Assembly: GCA_026993785.1 (NCBI GenBank)
Contig: JALWRZ010000010.1
Coordinates: 213,199 to 277,198 of the forward strand
Length of the DNA: 64,000 nt
Source of the DNA: DHVE2 group archaeon
Lineage (GTDB): Archaea > Thermoplasmatota > Thermoplasmata > Thermoplasmatales > Aciduliprofundaceae
Direction: 5' to 3'
Of this stretch, positions 41,536-51,019 are shown in pieces; position 1 is the stretch's first letter; every line of letters starts with the position of its first letter. Made by a program: the position numbers and the translations under genes. Below the pieces are notes generated by a model. The model saw nothing but the letters and a program-made list of their open reading frames with translations, had not been told where the DNA came from and did not search any database.

Positions 41536-43848
41536 ATGGAAGCCTGGATAATCAAGGTGGAAGGCGTTGTTCAAGGTGTGGGTTTTAGACCCTTTGTTTA
41601 TAGAATCGCCCATAAGTATGAGATCAAGGGATACGTAAAGAATCTGGGAGATGCAGGGGTAGAGATCTTTGTGGAATCTTCACACGAGAATGTTCAAAAA
41701 TTTGTAAGTGCACTTAAAGAAGAGGCTCCTCCACTGGCCAGGGTCGAAAATCTGAAGATGCGAAAAACATCGCTGCGAGGATTCAAGAACTTTGAAATAA
41801 AGAGAAGTTCCTGGGGTGGTGGAGATGGAGATTCCATCATACCTCCCGATGTGGCAATCTGCGAGGATTGTGTGAGAGAGCTTTTTGATCCCAAAGACAG
41901 GAGATATCTTTACCCGTTTATAGTGTGTACCAACTGCGGTCCCAGGTTCAGTATAATCGAAGAGCTTCCCTACGACAGGGAGAACACAAGTATGCGGGAA
42001 TTTCCCATGTGTGGCGAGTGCAAAAGAGAGTATGAGGACCCACTCAACAGGAGATATCATGCTGAGCCAATTTGCTGCGAAAAATGCGGTCCCAGATACA
42101 TTCTCATGGATGCCCAAGGTAATGAAATTTCAGGTGATCCAATAAAGGAAGCTGCCAGACTCATTGATGCAGGTGAAATACTTGCCATAAAGGGCATAGG
42201 AGGCTTTCATATTGCATGCGATGCCACCAATGAGGCTACGGTAAAAAAATTGAGAACAAGGCTTGGAAGAGAGATGCAGCCCTTTGCGTTAATGGCTAGG
42301 GATATGAAGAGCGTAGAGCGCTTTGCAATTGTGGACGAAAAAGAGAGAGAGGAGCTAATGAGCTATCGCCGCCCCATCGTGCTACTGAGAAAAAGGGATG
42401 GGATGGAGCTTCCAGAAGCCATTGCCCCTGAGCTGCATACCATAGGAATAATGCTTCCTTATGCGGGGGTGCACTATCTTCTCTTCCACTATTCCACTTC
42501 GCCGCTTTATGTTATGACCTCCGCGAACCATCCCGATATACCCATGGTAAAAGACAATGAGAATATAGAAGAGATAAGAGATGTGGTGGATTATTTTCTG
42601 CTGCACAATCGAAGAATAGTGAATAGAATAGATGACAGTGTGGTTAGATTTGTAGATTTCCATCGTGCCATAATAAGGCGTTCAAGAGGCTTTGTCCCGC
42701 TGCCCCACGATTTTCCATTTTCCTATCAGGGTCTTGCCTTGGGAGCGGAGCTTATGAACTCATTTTCTGTGATAAAGAGGAGAAGGATATATCCAAGTCA
42801 GTATATAGGTAACACATCCAAACTGGAGGTTATGGAATTCTTGAAGGATGCTCTCCATCGTTTTCAGAAACTTCTACGACTTACGAATTTTGAGCTGATA
42901 GTGGTGGACTCCCATCCTCTTTACAACACCTCAAAATTTGGAAAAGAGCTAGCTGAAGAGCAAGGTGCAGAAATTCTGGAGGTGCAACATCATTATGCCC
43001 ATATAGCTTCTGTTTTGCTTGAGTCCCGTGTTCAGGACTTGATAGGCATAGCTGTTGACGGTGTGGGTTATGGTAGCGATGGAAAAATCTGGGGCGGGGA
43101 AATAATCTATGCAGGCAGAGAGGGAATTAAGAGAATATCCCATATCTCCTATTATCCCCTGCCAGGGGGTGATCTTGCCACCTATCATCCCTTCCGCATT
43201 CTTCTTGGTCTTCTCTCCAAGATCTATGCGCCTGAAGAAATAGATGAGATCGTCACCGGCAAACTTTCCCACGGTATAGAGGGGCTTAGATATGGAATGC
43301 AGGAATACAGAGTGCTGCTTAAACAATTAGAGCGGGGAATAAACCTGAGCTATACCTCCTCTGCGGGAAGGTTCTTGGATGCCGTATCCTCCCTTCTAAA
43401 TGTATGTCAGAGAAGGACATATGAAGGTGAGCCTGCTATGAAACTGGAATCTCTTGCTATGAAGGCCACTAAAAATATTGAGCTTGAGAGAGAGGTGAAT
43501 GATCTCATCCATGTGGAAACTGCGATTCCTCAGATGCTTGAAGCTTTGAAGAAGGGGGAGAGAAGGGAGAATATCGCTTATGCAGCCCACATCTTTCTGG
43601 CTAGAGCACTCGCAGAGAAAGCGGTAGAGGCTGCTGAATCCTTGAATATCAAAGATATCGGAATAAGCGGGGGCGTAGCGTACAACCAAATAATTGTTCG
43701 AGAAATAAGGAGGTATGTGGAGCAGAGAGGTTTCAAGTTCCATGTGCCTGTAGATATCCCTAGGGGAGATAATGGGATAAGTGTGGGGCAGGCTTATATT
43801 GGAGGCATGTATCTCCAGGGTTATGTGAAGAAAGAGGAGGTGAGATGA
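41536..43848 (+). CDS. hypF: Carbamoyltransferase HypF
   Basis: A 770-residue enzyme that makes the cyanide ligand precursor of [NiFe] hydrogenases from carbamoyl phosphate. Domains in order: acylphosphatase (VQGVGFRPFVYRIA, residues 1-90), two zinc fingers (CEDC/CTNC and CGEC/CEKC, about 105-190), a YrdC-like domain (about 200-380) and a Kae1-like carbamoyltransferase domain with the HHYAHIASVLLE metal motif and GVAYNQIIV. The ATG at 41536 matches the family N-terminus, just upstream of the acylphosphatase motif; earlier starts would overlap hypD. Confidence 0.95.
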   Translation: MEAWIIKVEGVVQGVGFRPFVYRIAHKYEIKGYVKNLGDAGVEIFVESSHENVQKFVSALKEEAPPLARVENLKMRKTSLRGFKNFEIKRSSWGGGDGDSIIPPDVAICEDCVRELFDPKDRRYLYPFIVCTNCGPRFSIIEELPYDRENTSMREFPMCGECKREYEDPLNRRYHAEPICCEKCGPRYILMDAQGNEISGDPIKEAARLIDAGEILAIKGIGGFHIACDATNEATVKKLRTRLGREMQPFALMARDMKSVERFAIVDEKEREELMSYRRPIVLLRKRDGMELPEAIAPELHTIGIMLPYAGVHYLLFHYSTSPLYVMTSANHPDIPMVKDNENIEEIRDVVDYFLLHNRRIVNRIDDSVVRFVDFHRAIIRRSRGFVPLPHDFPFSYQGLALGAELMNSFSVIKRRRIYPSQYIGNTSKLEVMEFLKDALHRFQKLLRLTNFELIVVDSHPLYNTSKFGKELAEEQGAEILEVQHHYAHIASVLLESRVQDLIGIAVDGVGYGSDGKIWGGEIIYAGREGIKRISHISYYPLPGGDLATYHPFRILLGLLSKIYAPEEIDEIVTGKLSHGIEGLRYGMQEYRVLLKQLERGINLSYTSSAGRFLDAVSSLLNVCQRRTYEGEPAMKLESLAMKATKNIELEREVNDLIHVETAIPQMLEALKKGERRENIAYAAHIFLARALAEKAVEAAESLNIKDIGISGGVAYNQIIVREIRRYVEQRGFKFHVPVDIPRGDNGISVGQAYIGGMYLQGYVKKEEVR

Positions 43849-44859
43849 ATGAGAATAAAGATGATGCATGGAGCCGGTGGAGAGGCCATGGACGAGCTTA
43901 TAAGCGAGTTTATACTTAAGACATTTAAATTGAAATCTGCTGGAAGCGTATCCTTAGATGATCTAGATGATGGTGGAAGCATAAAATATGGTGAGGAAGA
44001 GTTGATATTTACGATAGATGGACATACCGTGAAACCCATATTTTTCCCGGGTGGAGACATAGGTCGCTTAGCCATAAGTGGAACAGTGAATGATCTTGCA
44101 GTAATGGGTGCAGAGCCTCTCGCCATAGCAACTTCTTTAATAATTCAGGATGGATTTGCAGGAGATGATCTCAAAAGAATTCTCCAATCCATGGATGAAA
44201 CTTCCCACGAGGTTCCAGTTCCAATAATAACAGGAGATACCAAGGTCGTGGAGGAGAAAATAGGAATATTTGTGATAACTGCGGGAATAGGAAAAGCTAA
44301 AAGAATAATAAGGGATTCAGGAGCGAAGATTGGGGACGTCATACTGCTCAACGGAGGCATTGGGGAGCATGGATTCGCCATTTTAAGCGTTCGTGAAGGA
44401 ATTGAATTTCAATCTTCGCTGAATAGCGATGTCTCTCCCCTATGGTCGCTTATAAAAGAGGTGGGCGAAGCTATTGGCTGGGAGAATATCCATGCAATGA
44501 AAGATCCAACTAGAGGAGGATTGAGTGAGGCACTTAACGAGATGGCCAGGAAATCTGAAGTGGGTGTGGAAATATGGGAGAGTAATGTACCCCTTAACCC
44601 TGCAGTCAAGGCTGCCAGTGAAATGCTGGGAATATCTCCCTTTGATATGGCCAACGAGGGAAAAGTGGTTATGTTCGTATCCTCAGAATATGCGGAGGAG
44701 GCCTTAAAAGCAATGAGAAGACATCCTCTGGGGAAGGATGCGGCAATTATAGGGAGAGCGGTTGAGCAATATAAAGGCAAGGTTATAGTGAACACGGAAA
44801 TCGGTGGGAGAAGATTCCTGGAAAAACCTCTGGGAGATCCTGTGCCTCGAGTTTGCTGA
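43849..44859 (+). CDS. hypE: Hydrogenase maturation protein HypE
   Basis: A 336-residue ATP-dependent dehydratase of the PurM fold that turns the carbamoyl group on its own C-terminal Cys into thiocyanate. That tail, PVPRVC, is intact. Other motifs are HGAGGEAMDELI at the start and MKDPTRGGLSEALNEMA. It begins directly after hypF. hypA, hypB and the hydrogenase structural genes are not in the window, so the operon must act on enzymes encoded elsewhere. Confidence 0.95.
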   Translation: MRIKMMHGAGGEAMDELISEFILKTFKLKSAGSVSLDDLDDGGSIKYGEEELIFTIDGHTVKPIFFPGGDIGRLAISGTVNDLAVMGAEPLAIATSLIIQDGFAGDDLKRILQSMDETSHEVPVPIITGDTKVVEEKIGIFVITAGIGKAKRIIRDSGAKIGDVILLNGGIGEHGFAILSVREGIEFQSSLNSDVSPLWSLIKEVGEAIGWENIHAMKDPTRGGLSEALNEMARKSEVGVEIWESNVPLNPAVKAASEMLGISPFDMANEGKVVMFVSSEYAEEALKAMRRHPLGKDAAIIGRAVEQYKGKVIVNTEIGGRRFLEKPLGDPVPRVC

Positions 44860-44898
44860 AGAACATCCAGCTTAAGAAAATCAAAAAATAAGAAAAAA

Positions 44899-46257
44899 TT
44901 AGAGAGAGAGCCAGATAAAGTATATGGCAAATACTGCAGCTAGGATGTACATTAGCACACTTACTTCTTTGAACCTACGGCGAGCAAGTTTGGTTACTAC
45001 ATAAGTTATTATGCCAGCACCAATGCCATTGGAGATGCTGTAGGTGAATGGCATAACTATAAGGGTTACAAATGCGGGTATGTATTCTGTATAATCATCA
45101 AAGTTCACATGCTTCATGTTAGAAAGCATAAATAGACCTACGAGGATAAGCGCTGGTGCTGTCGCGGCAGCAGGTACCAGGGCTACGATGGGTGTTATGA
45201 ATAGCCCCACGGTGAAGAGAAGCGCAACAACCACGCTAGTCAATCCTGTACGACCGCCTTCCTCCACACCAGCAGCGCTTTCTATGTAGGTAGTCACGGT
45301 AGAGGTGCCAATCAGTGCGCCAAAGGTTGTGCCAATTGCATCGGTTAAAAGCATTCTCGTAAGAGGCTTTTCGGGGATATTTCCTTTCTCGTCCAGATCA
45401 CCCACCTTTGCAGATAATCCCGTGACTGTACCCAAGGTATCAAAGAAATCCACCATAAGGAAAGCGAAGATTACACCAATAGCTCCCACATCAAATAGAC
45501 CTCTGAAATCCATGTGAAGAGCTATGGGCGCAATGGAAGCTGGGAGAGATATGGGAGAAGAAGGCAGTGAGAATCCATTGGGATAAAGGTAAGACGCAGC
45601 GTTGGGATCCAGAGATGCCCATATAACGGCAAGAAGGGTGGAGCTGAGAATCCCCCACAGCAAAGCACCCTTTATTCTGTTCACGAAGAGTATGATAGTT
45701 AATCCTAGGCCAAAGAGAGCAACGATGACATCGGCATGCAGTATATTACCCAGAGTTATGAGCGTAGCTGGGTTATCCACAACAATGTGGGAATCTTCCA
45801 GTCCTATTATCGCCAGGAACAGGCCTATGCCCGCGCCGATGGAATATTTCAACGTTACAGGAAACGCATTGGCCACCATAGTACGGACCTTAGTCACGGA
45901 GAGAGCAATGAAAATCAGACCTTCGATGAACACTGCTGCCAGAGCAATTTGCCAGGAATAGCCCATCACCATTACCACACTGTATGTGAAATACGCGTTG
46001 AGTCCCATGCCTGGAGCTAAGGCATAAGGTTTCTTAGCATACAGACCCATTATTATCGTGGCGACAGCTGTGGCTATAACTGTGGTGGTCACTAAAGGTG
46101 CAAAGGGCATCCCTGTTTGGCTGAGAATTGCAGGATTTACGAAAATTATGTAGGCCATGGTCATAAAGGTGGTAAAACCGGCAATTATCTCGGTTCTTAC
46201 TGTGGAACCTCTTTCACTTATTCCAAAAAAGGAGTCTAGTTTTTCAGCGCATGTCAT
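44899..46257 (-). CDS. NCS2-family nucleobase permease (AzgA-like)
   Basis: A 452-residue transporter with about 12-14 membrane segments. The N-terminus SERGSTVRTEIIAGFTTFMTMAYI and the motifs PGMGLNAYFTY and GTSTVTTYIESAAGVEEGGRTGLTS are diagnostic for the AzgA/GhxP branch, which imports adenine, guanine or hypoxanthine with protons. The precise base cannot be decided. The start lies 50 bases from the dispersed repeat that separates it from sixA. Confidence 0.92.
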   Translation of the reverse strand: MTCAEKLDSFFGISERGSTVRTEIIAGFTTFMTMAYIIFVNPAILSQTGMPFAPLVTTTVIATAVATIIMGLYAKKPYALAPGMGLNAYFTYSVVMVMGYSWQIALAAVFIEGLIFIALSVTKVRTMVANAFPVTLKYSIGAGIGLFLAIIGLEDSHIVVDNPATLITLGNILHADVIVALFGLGLTIILFVNRIKGALLWGILSSTLLAVIWASLDPNAASYLYPNGFSLPSSPISLPASIAPIALHMDFRGLFDVGAIGVIFAFLMVDFFDTLGTVTGLSAKVGDLDEKGNIPEKPLTRMLLTDAIGTTFGALIGTSTVTTYIESAAGVEEGGRTGLTSVVVALLFTVGLFITPIVALVPAAATAPALILVGLFMLSNMKHVNFDDYTEYIPAFVTLIVMPFTYSISNGIGAGIITYVVTKLARRRFKEVSVLMYILAAVFAIYFIWLSL

Positions 46258-46305
46258 GTAGCCACCATGGGAAATATGGCATTCGAATATTTAATAATTT
46301 CACCA

Positions 46306-46448
46306 CGGAGGGGGCTGGCGCCCCCTCTCTACACCCCCACGGGTTTTGTTGGTTGCAGGAGGGAATGGGAACCCGCCGGAGGTTCCCAGTGCTGGTGGTT
46401 CCCAGGATTGCTGGAAGTACTAGAAACCCGCTGGAGGTGTCTAGTGGG
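46306..46448. repeat. Dispersed hairpin-rich repeat, copy A
   Basis: Three inverted repeats stand in a row. GAGGGGGC-TGGC-GCCCCCTC lies at 46308-46327, TGGGAACC paired with GGTTCCCA at 46366-46388, and CTAGAAACC with GGTGTCTAG (one mismatch) at 46420-46444. The last two share the loop CGC(C/T)GGA. The core TTTTGTTGGTTGCAGGAGGG recurs, inverted, in copy B at 53.2 kb. No transposase is present. It sits in the 236-bp gap between the permease and sixA genes. Confidence 0.75.
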
Positions 46449-46493
46449 AAAGGTTTATGTGGTTGTAGTATAATAGTATAGAGGGTGATATGA

Positions 46494-46961
46494 ATGAAGC
46501 TCTATCTGGTACAGCATGGGGAAGCTTACAAAAAAGAAGAAAATCCCGAGCGTTCATTAACATCACAGGGAAGGGAGGATGTAGAGCTGGTAGCGAGATT
46601 TCTGAAGGATAGGGGTATAAAGGTGACGAAGATTCTTCATAGCACGAAATTGAGAGCTAGGCAAACTGCGGAGATTTTAGGTAAATATCTTGTTGCTCCT
46701 CTTGAAGAGGTGGAAGACCTGGAGCCTCTGGCAGATCCAAAGATATGGGCAGAGAAGATGAAGAAATGGCAGGATGACACAATGATAGTTGGCCATCTCC
46801 CACATCTCTCAAAGCTACTATCAATTCTTCTCTGCTCAGAGGAGAAAGAGATTGCAAAATTCCATATGGGCGGTGTAATATGTCTTGAGAGGAACGATGG
46901 ATGGAGAATAGTTTTCTCTATTCCACCATGGATCCTAAAAAGTGCGGAGGGCCGGATTTGA
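46494..46961 (+). CDS. SixA-like phosphohistidine phosphatase
   Basis: A 155-residue histidine phosphatase-superfamily protein. The catalytic motif is QHGEAYK (the usual RHG has Gln in place of Arg, as in some SixA proteins such as those with xHG), the second is LHSTKLRARQTAEILG, and the second histidine is in VGHLPHLSKLL. SixA removes phosphate from histidine-containing phosphotransfer proteins; whether it does so here is open. GGGTGAT lies before the ATG. The last six codons and stop run into the tRNA-Leu gene on the opposite strand (19-base overlap). Confidence 0.88.
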   Translation: MKLYLVQHGEAYKKEENPERSLTSQGREDVELVARFLKDRGIKVTKILHSTKLRARQTAEILGKYLVAPLEEVEDLEPLADPKIWAEKMKKWQDDTMIVGHLPHLSKLLSILLCSEEKEIAKFHMGGVICLERNDGWRIVFSIPPWILKSAEGRI

Positions 46962-47027
46962 ACCGGCGAACCCCTACGGGACCAGACCCTGAATCTGGCG
47001 CCTTTGACCTGGCTCGGCAACCTCCGC
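46943..47027 (-). tRNA. tRNA-Leu (anticodon CAG)
   Basis: An 85-base tRNA with a long variable arm. Acceptor GCGGAGG pairs with CCTCCGC, discriminator A; the anticodon stem CCAGA/TCTGG encloses the loop TTCAGGG, giving anticodon CAG for CUG codons. The T arm reads GCCGG-TTCAAAT-CCGGC. CCA is not encoded. No intron. It overlaps the 3' end of the SixA gene on the other strand. Confidence 0.95.
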
Positions 47028-47165
47028 CCGGTTATCCCTAATACACTTCTCCTATTTCAAATTTATATCCAGACAGAGTTTTCCTTAAAGGACGAAAATT
47101 TCCAAATGCATTATCAAAAATGATAGAGCATCGACAAGATTAAAGTATTATAGGCGAATTACTCA

Positions 47166-49535
47166 ATGATGAGCAGGGGAATTGATTGTTCAGAGCTACT
47201 CAGGGGATTGAAGGATCTTGTGGTAATATTCGATTCGGAAGGAAAGATATTATTTGTAAATGATACGGTGGGAGATTACGGTGTTACACGAGATGAGGTT
47301 ATAGGCAATAATATAATGAATTATGTGAGTCGAGAATTCTGGGATAAAGTGCGAGAAGATCTTAAAAGCCTTGGAAAGGAGAGATACGTGGAAGGCGAGG
47401 TAAAGATGCTAACTCCTGAGGGAGAGAGATGGGTGGAATATAGAACCACCCTGTGGAAAGAGGAGAATAGAAAGATAAACTATCTTTCGATACTTCGAGA
47501 TATTCATGACAAGAAAACGCGTCAGGAAGAGCTCCATAGGCTCTATGAGTTTACAAAGAAAATAAGTTCTACATTGGAACTCGAGGAGCTTTTCGAGGTA
47601 AGCTATCATGAATTAAGCAAATTTCTGAGTTTTGATGCCTACACCGTCGGTCTAGTTGATAAAGAGAAAAATCTTGTTAAAATCGAGTTCAGTGTGGAGG
47701 GTGGTAACAGACTACCAAAGAGGAGCTATAAGATATCTCCGGAAAAATCCCTTTCAAGCTGGGTAGTGTACCACGGGAAGCCGCTTCTCATAGGTAATCT
47801 CGATGAAGAAGAGGAGAGACTACCTGCCAAGGTGCATAAAATTGGAAGAACCACAAAATCCTGGCTTGGTGTTCCGCTTATATTCAGAAATGAGGTTATT
47901 GGTTTAATAAATATTCAGAGTTTTCAGCCTTACCTATATGGGGAGGACGAACTTAAGCTACTGGAAAATTTTTCCAACCAGCTGTCTATGGCCATAGGAA
48001 ATGCATTGCTTTACCGGAATGTAAAGCTTAAGGAGAAGGAAGAAAGAAAGGAGAGGGAGAAATATAGAAGAATTCTGGACAATCTTCTAACAGGTATAGT
48101 TATCATACACGAGGGAAAAATAGTGTATGCCAACGAAGCAATGGAGAAGCTGCTCGGTTACTATATTGGAGAATCATTGGGTGAAGAATTTCTTAAGTTT
48201 GTGCACCCAGAGATGCGGGAATATGTGAAAGATAACTATATTCGGAGAGTTATGGGACTCCCTGCGCCGGAGAGCTATATCATCGAGCTTATAGATTCCA
48301 AGGGCAGGTCGCGATGGGTTCAGCTTAGAGCCACACTTGTGGAATGGGAGGGTGTATCCGCAGACCTAGTATCTCTTCAGGATATTACTCCCATGAAGGA
48401 TATGGAGAAAAAACTCATGTCTCTGGTAAAAGTTTTCCGTGATCTCAAGCTGGCAAGAACCAAAGAGGAAGTTTATGCTATGACCATGGACGCACTTTTC
48501 AAAATACTTAATTTTTCCTATGCTGCTCTTTCCGAGGTGCAAGGTGATAGAATAATTCTTGTGGATTATCGTGGTTATGATCCAAAGAGGATAAGAGAAG
48601 TTAAGCTCAAAAGCGAGAAAAGTGTTGTGGCATGGGTTGCAAGAAACAGAAAGCCCTACTATGTTCCCGATGTTAAAAAGGATCCCCTGTATGTGCGAGG
48701 TGGTAAAGGTACAGGATGCGAATACGCCACACCTATAATTGTTGGAAACAAGGTATTTGGAGTCATAGATGTTGAGAGGGATGAAGTGGATAGTATAACT
48801 GAGGAGGAAAGAAATCTACTGGATATGCTGGGGGAGCATGTCGCTGTAACTCTGGCCGGACTTCAGCGACAGGAAGCATTGCAGAAAGCGAAGAATTTTC
48901 AGGAACTTATGGTCCACATAATGAGCCATGATCTGAAGAATCCTCTCTCGGTGGCCCGAGGTTATCTGGATATGCTGGAAGAAGAGTATAACGAGGAATA
49001 CCTCAGCGGCATATCTCGTGCACTAGAGCATTCCTTTACCCTCATTGAGAAAGTAAGGCTCTTCTCCAAACTTGGTATGGGTAGGATTAAGGAGAATAAG
49101 ACGGAGATAAACCTCAGAGAATCATTGGAAAGATTGGCATCCATAATAAAGAAAAAATACAAAGATGCTAGGATTACGATGAACATAGGAGAAGCTAAGC
49201 TTTACGCATATCCGCTTCTCGAGGAGGTGTTTATGAATCTGCTTGATAATGCATTCAAGTACGGGGCTGAAGAAGTGAGGGTATCGGTGGAAGAAAGTGA
49301 TGGCTCACTTCTTATAAAAGTGGCCGATAACGGTCCAGGAATACCTGACGACATGAAACAACGGATTTTTGAGCCCTTTGAAAGGCTATCCTCTAAGAAG
49401 GGGAGCGGATTGGGGCTTGCAATAGTGAAGATGATAGTGGAACTCCATGATGGCAAAATATGGATAGAGAATAATGAGCCTCAAGGGAGCATATTTGTGA
49501 TACAACTACCCAATGGAAGAAGCAAAGATATCTGA
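47166..49535 (+). CDS. Cytosolic PAS-GAF-PAS-GAF sensor histidine kinase
   Basis: A 789-residue kinase without membrane helices. The order is PAS (1-115), GAF (125-285), PAS (295-410), GAF (420-565), phosphoacceptor helix with HIMSHDLKNPLSVARGYLD, and HATPase with LLDNAFKYGA, DNGPGIPDD and GSGLGLAIVKM. It closely parallels the C-terminal two thirds of the large kinase at 3.5-7.7 kb, including the SLQDIT and CEYATPI segments, so the two are paralogues. No response regulator is adjacent. The ATG pair at 47166/47169 gives the start. Confidence 0.92.
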   Translation: MMSRGIDCSELLRGLKDLVVIFDSEGKILFVNDTVGDYGVTRDEVIGNNIMNYVSREFWDKVREDLKSLGKERYVEGEVKMLTPEGERWVEYRTTLWKEENRKINYLSILRDIHDKKTRQEELHRLYEFTKKISSTLELEELFEVSYHELSKFLSFDAYTVGLVDKEKNLVKIEFSVEGGNRLPKRSYKISPEKSLSSWVVYHGKPLLIGNLDEEEERLPAKVHKIGRTTKSWLGVPLIFRNEVIGLINIQSFQPYLYGEDELKLLENFSNQLSMAIGNALLYRNVKLKEKEERKEREKYRRILDNLLTGIVIIHEGKIVYANEAMEKLLGYYIGESLGEEFLKFVHPEMREYVKDNYIRRVMGLPAPESYIIELIDSKGRSRWVQLRATLVEWEGVSADLVSLQDITPMKDMEKKLMSLVKVFRDLKLARTKEEVYAMTMDALFKILNFSYAALSEVQGDRIILVDYRGYDPKRIREVKLKSEKSVVAWVARNRKPYYVPDVKKDPLYVRGGKGTGCEYATPIIVGNKVFGVIDVERDEVDSITEEERNLLDMLGEHVAVTLAGLQRQEALQKAKNFQELMVHIMSHDLKNPLSVARGYLDMLEEEYNEEYLSGISRALEHSFTLIEKVRLFSKLGMGRIKENKTEINLRESLERLASIIKKKYKDARITMNIGEAKLYAYPLLEEVFMNLLDNAFKYGAEEVRVSVEESDGSLLIKVADNGPGIPDDMKQRIFEPFERLSSKKGSGLGLAIVKMIVELHDGKIWIENNEPQGSIFVIQLPNGRSKDI

Positions 49536-49615
49536 AAAATTAAGCAAAGTGGCGAAGGTTTTATAAGCACAATGCGCATTATATCCCTCAGTAATTATTG
49601 TAATGGGTGATAAAT

Positions 49616-51016
49616 TTGCCTCTGTTTGGTAGAAGAAGGAGTGAGTCCACTCTAAAGATCTACGAGAGAACCTTAGAGGATGCTAAAGATGCCATAAAGA
49701 GGGGAGAGGAGGATAAGGCGCAGATACTTCTTAGAAGAATACTACGGTGGGTCACCGAGGACATGGATAAGATATCAAGAATGAGGGATGAGGATAAAAA
49801 TAAGATCTCGGAGATTTTGACAGAAGCAGGAGAGAATATGCTTATCCTCAAGGATTACGAATACGCCATAAAAGCTCTTGAGAAAGCCAAAACATTGAAC
49901 TACAGAAATGTTCGCGCCTGGGTAGATATAGGACGGAATCTACTGCAAAGGAACACGCAGATACCCTACGCCATCTCATGCCTTCAGGAGGCCATAAAGA
50001 TCGATCCGAAAAATGTGGAAGCCCACATTCTTCTTGGTGATGGTTACCGCTTACAGGGTCAGATTGATAAGGCAAAGGAAGAATACAGGAAGGCCTTGGA
50101 GATCGATGAGAGTAATGAGCTGGCACTTGAAAAGCTTCTCAGGATAGAGCCTAACAATGTTGAGCTTCTCAAGAAATACGGTGAGGTCCTGGAGAAGAAA
50201 GGTGATAAAGAGAATCTTCTCATCGTGTACAACAAACTGGCCTCTTTAACTAAGGAGGAGAGTTACCTGGAAAAGGGATTGCAACTGGATCCTGATAACA
50301 AGGATCTCCTCATAACAAAGGCATATATGCTTAAACAGCAGAATAAATATAGTGAAGCCCTGGATATTGCAAAATCGTTGCTGGAGAAGTATCCAGATGA
50401 TCCGACGGTGCAGTTGCTCTACGGGGAGATAGTTGAGAGTGAGGAGGAAGAGGAATTCAAGCCTATAGAAGTAGAGGAGCTTTTCGAGGATCTTAACATC
50501 GAGGGCATTGAAGAAATTCCCCTTGAGGAGAATTATACCTACGAGGATTTCTTGAATTATTATGCGAATGGACAGATAGAGAAGGCTCTAGAAACCTGGG
50601 ATAAGCTGCCGGAAGAGGAAAGGGATAAGCTTCTGAAAGAGAATGCCAATCTACAGTTTGCCCAGTTCCTATTTGAGCATGGAAAAACACAGCATGCAGA
50701 GCGTCTTATAGATTCTCTTCTGGAAAAAGAGATCACGCAGGATCTTCTATATCTAAAAGCAAGAATGCTTATTGAGAAAGGGGAGCTGGAGGAGGGAGAA
50801 AAGTATCTCAACGAGATCCTCAAGAGAAACATAAAGCATGCCCATGCGCTGTTCCAGAAGGCCAGGATAATGAGCCTGAAAGAGAACGAAATGGGTGCCA
50901 GAAACTTTCTCACAATGGCTATAAAACTGGTCCCAGAAATTAAAGAGAAGGCAAAGGAAGATCCTCTGCTTAAGAAATACGAGGAAAAAAGCTGGTACCA
51001 AAAGCTCGTTTCTTAA
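49616..51016 (+). CDS. Tetratricopeptide-repeat protein
   Basis: A protein of about 466 residues made of helical TPR units, such as YEYAIKALEKAKTLNYRNV, YAISCLQEAIKIDPKNVEA and IDKAKEEYRKALEID, with an acidic linker in the middle (ESEEEEEFKPIEVEELFEDL). No enzyme or DNA-binding domain and no signal peptide are seen, so it is a cytosolic scaffold of unknown partner. I prefer the TTG at 49616, which has GGGTGAT just before it; a GTG at 49607 would lie inside that Shine-Dalgarno. It follows the kinase gene by 80 bases, with a TTTTATAA promoter in between. Confidence 0.85.
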   Translation: MPLFGRRRSESTLKIYERTLEDAKDAIKRGEEDKAQILLRRILRWVTEDMDKISRMRDEDKNKISEILTEAGENMLILKDYEYAIKALEKAKTLNYRNVRAWVDIGRNLLQRNTQIPYAISCLQEAIKIDPKNVEAHILLGDGYRLQGQIDKAKEEYRKALEIDESNELALEKLLRIEPNNVELLKKYGEVLEKKGDKENLLIVYNKLASLTKEESYLEKGLQLDPDNKDLLITKAYMLKQQNKYSEALDIAKSLLEKYPDDPTVQLLYGEIVESEEEEEFKPIEVEELFEDLNIEGIEEIPLEENYTYEDFLNYYANGQIEKALETWDKLPEEERDKLLKENANLQFAQFLFEHGKTQHAERLIDSLLEKEITQDLLYLKARMLIEKGELEEGEKYLNEILKRNIKHAHALFQKARIMSLKENEMGARNFLTMAIKLVPEIKEKAKEDPLLKKYEEKSWYQKLVS

Positions 51017-51019
51017 TTT

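Noticed and set aside
46251-46481. Small frames of 68-76 codons over the repeat at 46.3 kb
   Set aside because: Composition is Gly/Trp/Arg-rich from hairpin DNA and there is no Shine-Dalgarno or conservation signal.
47055-47070. TATATCCAGACAG considered as a sixth copy of the Fe-S element
   Set aside because: It lacks the ACA-N4 left half and the TATA box at the correct distance, and no start codon is suitably placed.
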